From the NCBI GenBank assembly GCA_041191405.1, contig JBEEOW010000034.1, positions 1 to 38,071 on the forward strand: a DNA stretch of 38,071 bases, read 5' to 3'. The translations under genes and the position numbers were made by a program. This document shows, piece by piece, positions 7,254 to 16,493 of this stretch (the stretch's first letter is position 1; each line of letters begins with the position of its first letter). The notes under the pieces are model-generated. The model did not search any database, was not told the origin of the DNA, and saw only the letters and a list, made by a program, of their open reading frames with translations. The stretch comes from JBEEOW01 sp041191405 (lineage in GTDB: Bacteria; Bacteroidota; Bacteroidia; Cytophagales; UBA9547).

Positions 7254-10076
7254 ATGACAACTGACAATAATCAAATAGATAATTTTGAACAACTAGATCC
7301 TCGTCAATACATTCTTATTAAAGGTGCTAGGGTTCATAATCTTAAAAACATTAATGTTGCCATTCCTCGCAATAAACTGGTGGTTGTTACTGGTTTATCT
7401 GGTTCTGGTAAATCGTCGTTGGCGTTTGATACTTTGTTTACCGAAGGGCAACGTATGTATGTTGAAAGTTTAAACTCTTATGCTCGTCAATTTTTAGGCC
7501 GTATGGGCAAACCTGATGTTGATTACATCAAAGGTATTTCGCCAGCTATTGCAATTGAACAAAAAGTAAATACCCGTAACCCTCGCTCAACGGTGGGTAC
7601 AAGTACTGAAATTTATGATTACTTAAAACTACTTTTTGCAAGAATTGGAAAAACAATTTCTCCAGTTTCGGGCAAAGAAGTGAGCAAAGATACTGTTGAT
7701 TCGGTTTGTGCAGAAGTTTACAAAAACGAAGATGGCACAAAAATTATCATCACTGCTCCGTTACACAAACACGAAGGTAGAAGCTGGGAACAAGAACTTG
7801 AATTATTGTTACAAAAAGGCTTTACTAGGGTTTATGTAAACGATGAAATGGTTTTTGTTGAAGAATTATTGGCAGACAAAGACACATTAAAATCGGTTTC
7901 TGAAATAAATATCTTGATTGATAGAACTGTAGTTAGCTCTGTAGATGAAGATGCTCGTTTCCGTTTGGCAGATTCGGTACAAACTGCATTTTACGAAGGT
8001 TTAGGTATTTGCAATATTCAAGTACAAGGAAAAGAGGTTGTTAGATTTTCAGACAGATTTGAATTAGATGGAATTTCGTTTGAAGAACCATCTGCAAATT
8101 TATTTAGTTTTAACAACCCTTATGGGGCTTGTAAAACCTGCGAAGGTTTCGGACATGTGCTTGGTATTGACCCCGATTTAGTAATTCCAAACAAAGCAAT
8201 CTCAGTTTATGAGGGAGCAATTATGCCTTGGAGAGGCGAAAAAATGTCGGAATATGTAAAACCTCTTTTGGTTAATGGTATTCGATTTGATTTTCCAATT
8301 CACCGCCCATATTTTGAATTAACTGATGCAGAAAAAGAATTACTTTGGACTGGTAATAAACACTTTACAGGTCTGAATGATTTTTTTCAAATGCTTGCTG
8401 AGAAATCGCATCAAATTCAATACCGTGTGATGCTTTCTAGATATCGTGGACGCACTACCTGTCCCGATTGTAGAGGTTCTAGATTAAGAAAAGATGCATC
8501 TTATGTAAAAATCAATGGTTTATCAATTACCGATATGGTATTGATGCCGTTGGGACAACTTTATACTCATTTTGAAAATTTACAACTTACTGATTTTGAA
8601 GAACAAGTTGCATCTCGACTTGTACTTGAAATCAAAAATCGTTTAGGCTATATTAACAAAGTTGGTTTAGGTTATTTAAACTTAAACAGATTAACTTCTA
8701 CATTGAGTGGAGGTGAGTTTCAACGAATTAAATTAGCTACTTCACTTGGTTCGGCATTGGTAGGTTCAATGTATATTTTAGATGAACCAAGTATTGGTTT
8801 ACATCCTCGTGATACACAACGATTAATTGAGGTTTTGATTGAACTTCGTAATTTGGGCAATACAGTTATTGTAGTTGAACACGAAGAAGAAGTAATGCGT
8901 GCCGCTGATTTAATTATTGATATTGGTCCGGAAGCTGGAGCTCGTGGTGGACATTTAGTAAACCAAGGAACATTAGAACAAATTACCAATAACGACGCCA
9001 AAGAATCATATACATTCAAATTTTTAAAGGGAATTGATACTATTCCAGTTCCAAAATTCCGTCGTCAATGGAATAAATTTATTGAAGTTGTAGGTGCAAG
9101 AGAAAATAACTTACAAAATGTTACAGTTAAATTTCCATTGGAAGTGTTGTCCGTAATTACGGGAGTAAGTGGTTCAGGGAAATCAACTTTAGTTAAAAAA
9201 ATATTATATCCATCGCTACAAAAGCTAACCGGCAACATTGAAGACAGCACCGGAAAATACGACCGTTTAGATGGTAACTACAACACATTGAGCAGAATAG
9301 AATTTGTTGACCAAAATCCAATTGGTAAATCATCTCGCTCAAATCCTGTAACTTACATCAAAGCGTATGATTTAATTCGTAATCTTTATAGCGAACAACC
9401 TTTGGCTAAAACAAGGGCTTATAAACCTGCACATTTTTCATTCAATGTTGATGGAGGAAGATGCGATACTTGTCAGGGAGAAGGCGAAATCAAAATTGAA
9501 ATGCAATTTATGGCGGATGTTCACCTTGAATGTGAAAGCTGTAAAGGAAAACGTTTCAAACAAGAAGTACTGGAAATCAAATACAAAGACTTAGATATTT
9601 CTGATGTTTTGAATTTAACTGTTGAAGAGGCGATTACATTCTTTGCTGAAAAACCAAAAATCATCGAAAAAATTGAACCACTTTTCAGGGTTGGATTAGG
9701 TTATGTAAAATTAGGTCAGTCGTCAAATACCCTTTCAGGTGGTGAAGCGCAAAGAGTAAAACTTGGTTCATTCTTAGCCAAAGGCGAAATCAACAAAGAC
9801 GAAAAAATATTATTTGTATTTGACGAACCAACAACCGGCTTACACTTTCACGACATAAAAAAATTATTGGACGCAATCAATGCCCTCGTAGAACAAGGAC
9901 ACAGCGTAGTAATTATTGAACACAACATGGAAGTAATCAAATGTGCAGACTGGATTATTGACCTTGGTCCGGATAGTGGAGACAATGGCGGTTTAGTAGT
10001 GTTTGAAGGCACACCCGAAGAAATGGTTAAATCATGTAACTCGTTTACAGCTACGTATTTGAAAGAGAAAATGTAA
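7254..10076 (+). CDS. uvrA: Excinuclease ABC subunit A
   Basis: This encodes 940 residues, the normal length for UvrA, the damage-sensing ATPase of nucleotide excision repair. The first ABC module has Walker A GLSGSGKSS (47-55) and signature LSGGEFQRI. The second has GVSGSGKST and LSGGEAQRV, each with the D-E-P-x-x-G Walker B/D-loop. Zinc-binding pairs are visible: CKTC and CPDC in the first half, and CDTC with a second CESC about 20 residues later in the second. The ATG at 7254 is used; a TTG 30 bp upstream would start inside the probable promoter. It is a single gene with no uvrB nearby, and a hairpin follows it. Confidence 0.97.
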   Translation: MTTDNNQIDNFEQLDPRQYILIKGARVHNLKNINVAIPRNKLVVVTGLSGSGKSSLAFDTLFTEGQRMYVESLNSYARQFLGRMGKPDVDYIKGISPAIAIEQKVNTRNPRSTVGTSTEIYDYLKLLFARIGKTISPVSGKEVSKDTVDSVCAEVYKNEDGTKIIITAPLHKHEGRSWEQELELLLQKGFTRVYVNDEMVFVEELLADKDTLKSVSEINILIDRTVVSSVDEDARFRLADSVQTAFYEGLGICNIQVQGKEVVRFSDRFELDGISFEEPSANLFSFNNPYGACKTCEGFGHVLGIDPDLVIPNKAISVYEGAIMPWRGEKMSEYVKPLLVNGIRFDFPIHRPYFELTDAEKELLWTGNKHFTGLNDFFQMLAEKSHQIQYRVMLSRYRGRTTCPDCRGSRLRKDASYVKINGLSITDMVLMPLGQLYTHFENLQLTDFEEQVASRLVLEIKNRLGYINKVGLGYLNLNRLTSTLSGGEFQRIKLATSLGSALVGSMYILDEPSIGLHPRDTQRLIEVLIELRNLGNTVIVVEHEEEVMRAADLIIDIGPEAGARGGHLVNQGTLEQITNNDAKESYTFKFLKGIDTIPVPKFRRQWNKFIEVVGARENNLQNVTVKFPLEVLSVITGVSGSGKSTLVKKILYPSLQKLTGNIEDSTGKYDRLDGNYNTLSRIEFVDQNPIGKSSRSNPVTYIKAYDLIRNLYSEQPLAKTRAYKPAHFSFNVDGGRCDTCQGEGEIKIEMQFMADVHLECESCKGKRFKQEVLEIKYKDLDISDVLNLTVEEAITFFAEKPKIIEKIEPLFRVGLGYVKLGQSSNTLSGGEAQRVKLGSFLAKGEINKDEKILFVFDEPTTGLHFHDIKKLLDAINALVEQGHSVVIIEHNMEVIKCADWIIDLGPDSGDNGGLVVFEGTPEEMVKSCNSFTATYLKEKM

Positions 10077-10081
10077 TTATG

Positions 10082-10143
10082 AATTTTTCAAGTCCAAAAT
10101 TTGCAAAAAATGAGTTCATAAACTAGGGCTTGAAAATTTAAGA
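10082..10143 (+). terminator. Candidate terminator hairpin after uvrA
   Basis: AATTTTTCAAGTCC and GGGCTTGAAAATTT can pair along about 14 bp with two mismatches or wobbles. The loop is about 30 nt and there is no strong T-run, so termination here is only moderately supported. Confidence 0.35.
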
Positions 10144-10184
10144 AACATAAAGCTAACATTCGATATTCCCCTCCTTTACAAATG

Positions 10185-10198
10185 TACACTATAGTGTA
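10185..10198. promoter_or_regulatory. Perfect 14-bp palindrome, candidate operator
   Basis: TACACTATAGTGTA reads the same on both strands. It lies about 90-100 bp upstream of the ATG of the DUF3999-like gene, where a dimeric regulator could bind. It is immediately followed by TATAATTTG, a near match to the phylum's -7 element. No regulator gene is adjacent, so the role is inferred from symmetry and position only. Confidence 0.35.
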
Positions 10199-10285
10199 TA
10201 ATTTGATTGGGTAACAAAGTTAGATGTGGATTTTCTATATTATCATATTTGGAAGAAGTATATTTCATTAAAAAAATCAATATTC

Positions 10286-11521
10286 ATGAATACCAAATCA
10301 ATTAATATTTTAATTTTTTTGATACTGAGCAACCTTTATTTACAAGCACAACATTTTGCGGGTTCTGCAAAATTAGATTCTGTTAAAAATGACGGTTTTT
10401 ATAGCATCATTTTACCTCCTACTGTCACTTCAAAATTAAATCAGAATTTCTCAGATTTAAGAATATTAAACAGTAAAGGTGTAGAAACACCCTATATTTT
10501 AGCAACTGAAGGCAAAACATATCATTCTTCCTATTTCAAAGAATATAAAATTACAGAGAAGAAGATTGTACCTAAATGTTCAACTTCAATCATTATCAAA
10601 AATGAAAACAAAACAGAAATAAATAACATTTCAGTTGAAGTAAAAAATGCAGATGTGGTTAAATTTTCACAAGTACTCGGTAGTGATGATGCTAAAAATT
10701 GGTTTGCAATCAAATCTGCCTATTTATTTGATTTAAATAATCATGTGAGTCAGCCCAATACATTTAACATCATTAATTTCCCAATCAGTAATTACCGATA
10801 TTTCAAAATTAATTTTATTGATTCAAATTCGGCTCCAATAAACATTATAAAAGCAGGTTATTTCGATACTAAAATTGAAGAAGGAAAATTTACTTTACTC
10901 CCAACGCCAGTTTTTAAAGTTGTTAATCACACCGAATCAAAACAAACCTTTATAAACATCACTTTCCCTGAAAATGAACTCATTGATAGACTTGAATTCA
11001 CTTTTACTGCACCAAAATTTTACCAGCGTGAAGCTATTTTAGGATATTATGTAAACTTACCTAAAAACAAAAAAGAGTTTCATCCAATCACCAATTTTAC
11101 ATTAAAATCAAATCAAATAAATGCATTTGATTTAGCACATTCAATAAATAAAAAAGAATTGGTTTTGATAATTCAGAATGAAAATAATCCAGAATTATCA
11201 ATCAAAGATGTACAAGCATTTCAGCAAACTAAATATTTAAAAACCTACTTAACCAAAGGCGAATCATACAAACTTAAATTTGGCGACAAAAATGCATTAG
11301 CACCAATTTACGATTTAGCGTACTTTACTGATAGTATTCCTGGAATTTTACCTAACATTCAGTTAGATTCAATTACTTATCACCATCATATTCATCACAG
11401 AAAACCACATCACATAAAAAAATGGTATGAAAATACCATTATCATTTGGAGTATTTTAATTTCTGTTTTAGGCTTAATGACTTTTATTGTTTTGACAATG
11501 CTTAAGGATATAAAAAAATAA
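10286..11521 (+). CDS. DUF3999-like membrane-anchored periplasmic protein
   Basis: This encodes 411 residues from the ATG at 10286, which places a signal peptide first (MNTKSINILIFLILSNLYLQAQ). A GTG 60 bp upstream would bury the signal. The segment GFYSIILPPTV...DLRILNSKGVETPYIL (roughly residues 35-75) resembles DUF3999 proteins, which have periplasmic beta-sandwich domains and one C-terminal membrane helix. Here that helix is TIIIWSILISVLGLMTFIVL near the end, followed by a short Lys-rich tail. A His-rich patch (HHHIHHRKPHH) just before the helix could bind metal, which is inference. Function is unknown. It is a single gene, convergent with the Sia-type cluster across a strong terminator. 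Confidence 0.65.
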   Translation: MNTKSINILIFLILSNLYLQAQHFAGSAKLDSVKNDGFYSIILPPTVTSKLNQNFSDLRILNSKGVETPYILATEGKTYHSSYFKEYKITEKKIVPKCSTSIIIKNENKTEINNISVEVKNADVVKFSQVLGSDDAKNWFAIKSAYLFDLNNHVSQPNTFNIINFPISNYRYFKINFIDSNSAPINIIKAGYFDTKIEEGKFTLLPTPVFKVVNHTESKQTFINITFPENELIDRLEFTFTAPKFYQREAILGYYVNLPKNKKEFHPITNFTLKSNQINAFDLAHSINKKELVLIIQNENNPELSIKDVQAFQQTKYLKTYLTKGESYKLKFGDKNALAPIYDLAYFTDSIPGILPNIQLDSITYHHHIHHRKPHHIKKWYENTIIIWSILISVLGLMTFIVLTMLKDIKK

Positions 11522-11550
11522 TATTCTAATTTAATATCTAAGTAAATAAA

Positions 11551-11585
11551 AAAGGTAGACTTTCCAATTAGGAAATCTACCTTTC
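11551..11585. terminator. Bidirectional terminator
   Basis: AAAGGTAGACTTTCC / AATTA / GGAAATCTACCTTT pair nearly completely with one bulged base. A-rich sequence lies on the left and T-rich on the right. The position, between two convergent genes 83 bp apart, fits a shared terminator. Confidence 0.75.
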
Positions 11586-11604
11586 TTACATAAACTTAGT
11601 TTAT

Positions 11605-13269
11605 TTAAACCGGACTTTCAGGAGAATCAGTTGAAGGAGGTGTTGGAGTTCCTCCAGATGTTGCTTTCAATTCTGCTAACTCAGCTTCTAATGCTGCAAT
11701 TTTATCATTAAACTTATTCTCTTTCTTTAATATTTCAGTAATATCTGAGATGTAGAATAAGTTATTTTTCACTCCATCAATACCTATTTTATTTATTAAA
11801 ACCTCTACATTAATTTCTGTTCCTGATTTTTGCAATAAGGTTAAACGCACAGGACGTCCCATCCTTATTTTCTCAGCAGTCAAAAATTTATGATAATCTA
11901 AACCAATAATTTCGGACATTGAGTAACCAGTTAACATTGAAGTTGCTTCATTTGCAACTTGTATAATTCCATCATCTTCAGTACAAAGAAAAATTGCGGA
12001 CTCTGCTCCATTTAAAATTGCTAAAACTTGCTTTTCTTTTTGAACAGCTAATTGCTGATTTTTTAATAACTCTTCTTTTTGAATTTCTAATTCAGCTGTT
12101 TGAGCACGAACTTCATCTTCCAGGTTTTCTTTTAACTGCATTAACTCTCTTTCATTTCGAGTTAATTCCTCCTGAATTGCAGTTAACTCTTCATAGTTTT
12201 GTTTCATCTCTTCTTCCTTCTTACGCAGTTCTTGCGCTTGAATTTGAGATTCATCCAATAATTTTTTAGTTCTAGTACTTACATTTGCGGCAACAATTGT
12301 TGAAGCTATTTGCTCTCCTAGTTTTTCAACAAATGTAACTTCATACTCTTTTAACACCCTGAACAAGGCAAGCTCAATTACACCAACTATTGTCTCATTA
12401 TATTTCAAAGGAACTATAATAATATTACGAGGTAAGGCTTCGCCTAAACCTGAAGTTATTTTCACATAATCTTCAGGAGTATCAGTAAAATACAAAGTTG
12501 AACGCTCAACAAAAGCCTGACCAACAAGCCCTTCACCTACAATATATTCGTCACCTTCTTTCTGTAAATCAATTCTTTTTTCAATAAACTTTTGTTTATT
12601 ATAAGCAAAGTATGCTTTTAATTCTAAATATTCATTTCCCTGTACTTGGTCTTCAAGTACAAATAATCCACCTTGATTAGCATCCATATATCTACATAAA
12701 TTAGATATAATACTGAATGAAAGTTGTTCTAGAGACTGATTATCTTGCCTAAGAATATCGCTAAATTTAGCTAAACCTGCACTTATCCAGTTTTGCTGTG
12801 CATCTTTTTCAGCAATGATCCTTAAGCTATCTTTCATGCTTACCATTGCTTTACCTAAGTCATCATTCGGACTTTTAGGTTTAAAATCAAAATCAAAATT
12901 TTTGTTACCTATTTCATTAGCTAAAGTAACAATTTCACTATAAGTTTTGCTTATATCTTTAGTAATACCAGATAAAGCTACAATTTCTTCATCTCCTTCC
13001 GTTGGTAATTTCACATTTGTTAAACTACCCTCAGCCAGCTTTTTGCTGTAGTTAATTACTGTTTGCAATGTTGCAACAGTAGAATTAAAAGAATTAATTA
13101 AGAAAAAATTAAGTATACCAACAACCAAAATATAAGCAATAAGTCCAAAAGAAAGGGTTGCATTGTGTACGAAATATACACTTAAACCAATTAATGCTAA
13201 TGAAAAAGCATTAATAAGAGCTACAATGAATATTTTTTTCTTAAAAGTTAGGTTGGATAAAAGAGCCAT
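11605..13269 (-). CDS. HAMP-GAF-coiled coil-PAS signalling protein of the Sia-type cluster
   Basis: This encodes 554 residues. Two adjacent membrane helices (about 12-34 and 39-60) come first, then a HAMP-like linker (about 60-160), a GAF domain (about 180-325, with GEGLVGQAF and IIVPLKYNETIVGVIELA), a long coiled coil (about 335-415, E/K/Q-rich) and a PAS domain (about 416-515, with NEATSMLTGYSMSEIIGLDYH). The Pro/Thr-rich tail looks disordered. There is no histidine-kinase, GGDEF, EAL or PP2C output. It is the last gene of the cluster, where some bacteria have the diguanylate cyclase SiaD, so it may be the SiaC-controlled output or a scaffold (inference). A strong hairpin separates it from the siaC gene by 95 bp, so its expression may be partly independent. 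Confidence 0.8.
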   Translation of the reverse strand: MALLSNLTFKKKIFIVALINAFSLALIGLSVYFVHNATLSFGLIAYILVVGILNFFLINSFNSTVATLQTVINYSKKLAEGSLTNVKLPTEGDEEIVALSGITKDISKTYSEIVTLANEIGNKNFDFDFKPKSPNDDLGKAMVSMKDSLRIIAEKDAQQNWISAGLAKFSDILRQDNQSLEQLSFSIISNLCRYMDANQGGLFVLEDQVQGNEYLELKAYFAYNKQKFIEKRIDLQKEGDEYIVGEGLVGQAFVERSTLYFTDTPEDYVKITSGLGEALPRNIIIVPLKYNETIVGVIELALFRVLKEYEVTFVEKLGEQIASTIVAANVSTRTKKLLDESQIQAQELRKKEEEMKQNYEELTAIQEELTRNERELMQLKENLEDEVRAQTAELEIQKEELLKNQQLAVQKEKQVLAILNGAESAIFLCTEDDGIIQVANEATSMLTGYSMSEIIGLDYHKFLTAEKIRMGRPVRLTLLQKSGTEINVEVLINKIGIDGVKNNLFYISDITEILKKENKFNDKIAALEAELAELKATSGGTPTPPSTDSPESPV

Positions 13270-13307
13270 GTTAATCTATATTTGAAATAATTACTCGTTA
13301 TTGAATA

Positions 13308-13344
13308 AACTTGGGTTTTGGAAACGTAATCCAAAACCCAAGTT
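13308..13344 (-). terminator. 14-bp perfect hairpin between siaC and the HAMP-GAF-PAS gene
   Basis: AACTTGGGTTTTGG (13308-13321) pairs exactly with 13331-13344 around a 9-nt loop, with further partial pairing outside. On the minus strand it is followed by TTATT, a weak U-tract. It may be a partial terminator that lowers transcription of the last gene. Confidence 0.55.
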
Positions 13345-13364
13345 AGTTTATTCTATTTATGTGA

Positions 13365-13754
13365 TTACAAATCTGCTATAATTTTAAGATCAAGCCCACT
13401 ATCTAGCTTGTAATCTTCTGCTTCTTCTAGCATTTCATCATCTGCTTCTGCATAATGCCATGTTGCAGTTACCGATTTTCCTGTATTTTCATAATCTTTC
13501 AAAGAATTCATTAACTGAAGAATAGCCTTGTTAGATGATGTGTTATAGTAAGTTAATCTAAATTCAAAATTGATTGGTTTACCCGTTTTAAAAAACTCTT
13601 TCAACCAATTTTGAAGTACAGCATAAAACTCTACAGTATTTTCTAAATATGATTCACCTGCTAATACACAAAATCCTGTTTCTGCGTTAAAATTTACAGT
13701 AGGTGTAAAGAATGTATCTGATGCACCCTGTATAGTTAAATTATCTAAGCCCAT
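13365..13754 (-). CDS. siaC: SiaC-family regulatory phosphoprotein (DUF1987)
   Basis: This encodes 129 residues, the full family length. Family hallmarks are TPTVNFNAETGFCVLAGESY, ENTVEFYAVLQNWL, the phosphorylation segment YYNTSSNKA and WHYAEADDEM. In Pseudomonas SiaC a Thr in the equivalent N-T-S-S motif is phosphorylated by SiaB and dephosphorylated by SiaA (known for the family); here the candidate is Thr72. The unphosphorylated form binds the output protein. The gene starts 12 bp after siaB ends, so the two are surely co-transcribed. It is cytoplasmic and has no other domain. Confidence 0.85.
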   Translation of the reverse strand: MGLDNLTIQGASDTFFTPTVNFNAETGFCVLAGESYLENTVEFYAVLQNWLKEFFKTGKPINFEFRLTYYNTSSNKAILQLMNSLKDYENTGKSVTATWHYAEADDEMLEEAEDYKLDSGLDLKIIADL

Positions 13755-13766
13755 GACTTTAAAGTT

Positions 13767-14309
13767 TTATTTGTTAATATTAATTCCTAAAGAAAAGAAA
13801 GCATTTTTTTCATCTACCTGAGTATATTCATACTCTATTGGCTGAGCAGCTGTTAATGCAATTTGAATCAAACCAATTCCTGCACCTTTACTTCTTTCAC
13901 CTGGTTTAGTTGTACGAACATCTCTTTTTAATTGTCTTAAACCTTCTCTATCTAAAGAGTTTACTAATTGACAACTTGCAGCTAATTCTTCTACGTAATC
14001 TAGAGGAACATAGTTTCCTGTTCTAAATGTATAATTTGTTTCGTTCGATACAACCATCACTGATCCTATCCCAAACGACTTTTCACCTACATCAATTGTT
14101 TCAGAACTATAAAAATATACATTCTGAGCCATTTCTATAAATACAGCAAGTAATTTTCTACTTAAAACTGGATCGCCTGTAAATGTTTCTCTAATAATTT
14201 CACTTAATTTAGATAAAATATCTTCTAAAAAAGGTCCTTTGTAAGAGATAAGTAAATCTTTACTTCCTGTAGAAGAATAGAAATCAATATAATCCTTAAG
14301 AGTACTCAT
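13767..14309 (-). CDS. siaB: SiaB-family protein kinase (DUF6272)
   Basis: This encodes 180 residues. It is a GHKL-type ATPase fold without His-kinase dimerisation helices. The N-box is FIEMAQNVYFYS (Glu59, Asn63). The G-box is KGAGIGLIQIA in the C-terminal third. Family members phosphorylate SiaC on Thr using ATP and are opposed by the SpoIIE-type phosphatase. It lies 45 bp downstream of the phosphatase gene and 12 bp upstream of the siaC gene, a conserved order. No membrane segment. Confidence 0.85.
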   Translation of the reverse strand: MSTLKDYIDFYSSTGSKDLLISYKGPFLEDILSKLSEIIRETFTGDPVLSRKLLAVFIEMAQNVYFYSSETIDVGEKSFGIGSVMVVSNETNYTFRTGNYVPLDYVEELAASCQLVNSLDREGLRQLKRDVRTTKPGERSKGAGIGLIQIALTAAQPIEYEYTQVDEKNAFFSLGININK

Positions 14310-14354
14310 TATGATAGTGGTTATGTTTTGTGAATATTTAAATTTATTACCTAA

Positions 14355-16298
14355 TTAAGAAACTTTAACACCTATTAAAGTGATATCATCTCTTTGTTCA
14401 GCGGTTCCTTGGTGTTCATCAAGCGCTTTTTCAAAAGCTACTTTTTGGTTGTCAATTGACATTTTATTTACTTCATGAATCACTTTATGTAGTTTACGAG
14501 TTCCAAATTTTACCCTATCAGGTGCATTTTGGTCAATGAAACCGTCTGTTGTTAAGTATAACATTGTTCCTGGCTCCATGTCAAGTTCTTGATTATTGAA
14601 TTCTACTTCTCTCAATTTACGTATTGCGCCTCCAATTGATTTTCTATCTCCTTTCAACTCTTGAATTACGTTATTATTTGGAGTTACATAGAATAATGGT
14701 CTTTTTGCTCCGCAGAAAATAACTTTTGGTTTTTGTCCTTTATGACGCTCAATTAAAACTAAACAAGCATCCATACCATCATTATTGTCACTTTCACCTT
14801 GTTTTAAAGCGTGCATTACGCCGTAATTTAATAAGTGAAGAATTTCAGCAGGTGAATATATTTTTTTCTCTTTTACTATCTCATTTAAAATACTTGTACC
14901 AATCATCGACATAAAAGCACCTGGTACACCATGACCTGTACAATCTAATGCTCCAATGAATACTCTTTCAGGTTCGTAACCAGCTGCTGCTACATGATGG
15001 AACCAGAAATAATCACCTGCAACAATATCTTTTGGTCTGAATATTACAAAGTTTTCAACGTGCATTGCCATATTTGAATGCTGAGGAAGAATTGCATCTT
15101 GAATAGTTTTCGCATATCGAATACTGTTTGTGGTTAATTCTTGCTCAATTTCTAATTTAGCTGCAAACTTCTCAATCTCAGCATTTTTCTCTCCTAATTG
15201 TTTATTGAATCGTTTTTGAGCTTGATAACTACGATATACGAATACTGCTAAGAAAACTATCAATACAAAGAATACAGCAAATACATAGTTAATGTTTTTC
15301 AACAAAGCAATGTTAGCATTTTGAGCTGCAAGAACTAGTTTTTGTTTTCTAATTTTTGACTCAGTTTCTTCAATTGCTGCCATTTGTTTCTCTAACAACT
15401 CCTTACCTTTTTTCATCTCCTCTTGTTGAGCGGCAATAGCTGTTTCTTGTTCTTTAATTTTAGAAATTTGCTCATTTAACAATTTAGTTTTTTCAGCTAA
15501 AGCTGCTTGTTGTGCTTTTACCGCACCTTCTAATTCGTTTAAGTGAGCTGTTTGTTTTCTAATTTCGGCTTGTTGTTTTTCAATTTCAGCTTGTTGTGCA
15601 GCGATAGCTTGTTGTTGTTTTGCTATTTCTGTTTTTTGTTTTTCAATCTCAGCTTTTTTTGCAGAAATCTCAGCCTCTTTAGCAGCCAACTCTTTAATTT
15701 GATTCTTTACAGTTTCTTTCTCTTTTTCAAGATTAGAGTTCGTTTCATTAAAAAGAGCAGCAACATCAAGCTCAGAACCTCCAAGTAATAAAAGTTTAGG
15801 TCCAACTTTCAAACCTTCGGTAAACATGTTGTTTTTGTTAACCTCGAATTTTAACTGACCGTCTTTTTCAATCATGTTAATCATTACACTCTGTTTATCA
15901 GATGCTTTATCTGAAACTAGAAGTGTATTATTCCCCTTGATAGCTGAAAATGCTTGCTTTACATTGTTTGAAAAAGTTTCATCAACAAAAAGTACATCAA
16001 CTTTGGTTAATTCTGAAACACTTTTGAAAGCTACTACTGCTAATGGTTTTGATTTAATAGATTTGCCATTTAAAGACTTAAATCCTTTGATAATTTCAGC
16101 ATCATTAGAAAGTACACCAAATGTGTATTTTGTGATTGATGCTTCATTATTCCAGTCAACATTTAAAGCATACTTGTAGGTCAGTGCTGCTTTAATCAAA
16201 CCAGGATTAGCTGTTTGGGCATTTACAGCTAAAACACCGAAGAATAACAACATTGCTATTCCCCATTTAATAATTGATGATTGTGCGTTGGTTTTCAT
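14355..16298 (-). CDS. SpoIIE/PP2C phosphatase with YfiR-like periplasmic domain (SiaA role)
   Basis: This encodes 647 residues. A signal peptide (1-28, ending VLAVNAQ) leads into a periplasmic domain at about 33-175 that resembles YfiR (DUF4154): IKAALTYKYALNVDW, GVLSNDAEIIKGF and DVLFVDE. A coiled coil of repeated I-x-x-Q-Q-x-x-I units follows (about 185-330), then one membrane helix (about 336-355) and a second short coiled coil. The SpoIIE phosphatase domain runs from about 385 to the end, with metal-binding Asp residues in VAGDYFW, LDCTGHGVPGAF, TTDGFIDQ and RDDITLIG. This layout implies an envelope signal controlling dephosphorylation of the SiaC protein. It is first in the cluster. Having the Gln-rich coiled coil on the sensor side of the membrane is unusual and may set the dimer register. 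Confidence 0.85.
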   Translation of the reverse strand: MKTNAQSSIIKWGIAMLLFFGVLAVNAQTANPGLIKAALTYKYALNVDWNNEASITKYTFGVLSNDAEIIKGFKSLNGKSIKSKPLAVVAFKSVSELTKVDVLFVDETFSNNVKQAFSAIKGNNTLLVSDKASDKQSVMINMIEKDGQLKFEVNKNNMFTEGLKVGPKLLLLGGSELDVAALFNETNSNLEKEKETVKNQIKELAAKEAEISAKKAEIEKQKTEIAKQQQAIAAQQAEIEKQQAEIRKQTAHLNELEGAVKAQQAALAEKTKLLNEQISKIKEQETAIAAQQEEMKKGKELLEKQMAAIEETESKIRKQKLVLAAQNANIALLKNINYVFAVFFVLIVFLAVFVYRSYQAQKRFNKQLGEKNAEIEKFAAKLEIEQELTTNSIRYAKTIQDAILPQHSNMAMHVENFVIFRPKDIVAGDYFWFHHVAAAGYEPERVFIGALDCTGHGVPGAFMSMIGTSILNEIVKEKKIYSPAEILHLLNYGVMHALKQGESDNNDGMDACLVLIERHKGQKPKVIFCGAKRPLFYVTPNNNVIQELKGDRKSIGGAIRKLREVEFNNQELDMEPGTMLYLTTDGFIDQNAPDRVKFGTRKLHKVIHEVNKMSIDNQKVAFEKALDEHQGTAEQRDDITLIGVKVS

Positions 16299-16493
16299 CT
16301 TATTTAAAATTTACATGAAACTTGAGATTGTTGGAGGATATTTTATGTTAAAAACACATTTAATCGAAATCCTCAAAACCTAAAACCGAAAGAAATAATT
16401 CTGTTTGTTTTGGCTACACTGACCTTTACGACGATATTTTACTTGGGTTTTTGTTTTTTAAAAAAAAATGTTAGATTTTTATAAAAAATACAA

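Noticed and set aside
8720..9250. Minus-strand ORFs inside uvrA
   Set aside because: uvrA is intact and highly conserved on the other strand; these are shadows without family features.
15600..15760. CRISPR-like or tandem DNA repeat
   Set aside because: The periodicity is that of coiled-coil codons (I-x-x-Q-Q units), with variable bases and no spacers.
15543..15788. Plus-strand ORF rich in Leu, Phe, Cys and Ser
   Set aside because: It is the antisense of the coiled-coil part of the SpoIIE phosphatase; the composition follows from the repeated Gln/Lys/Glu codons.
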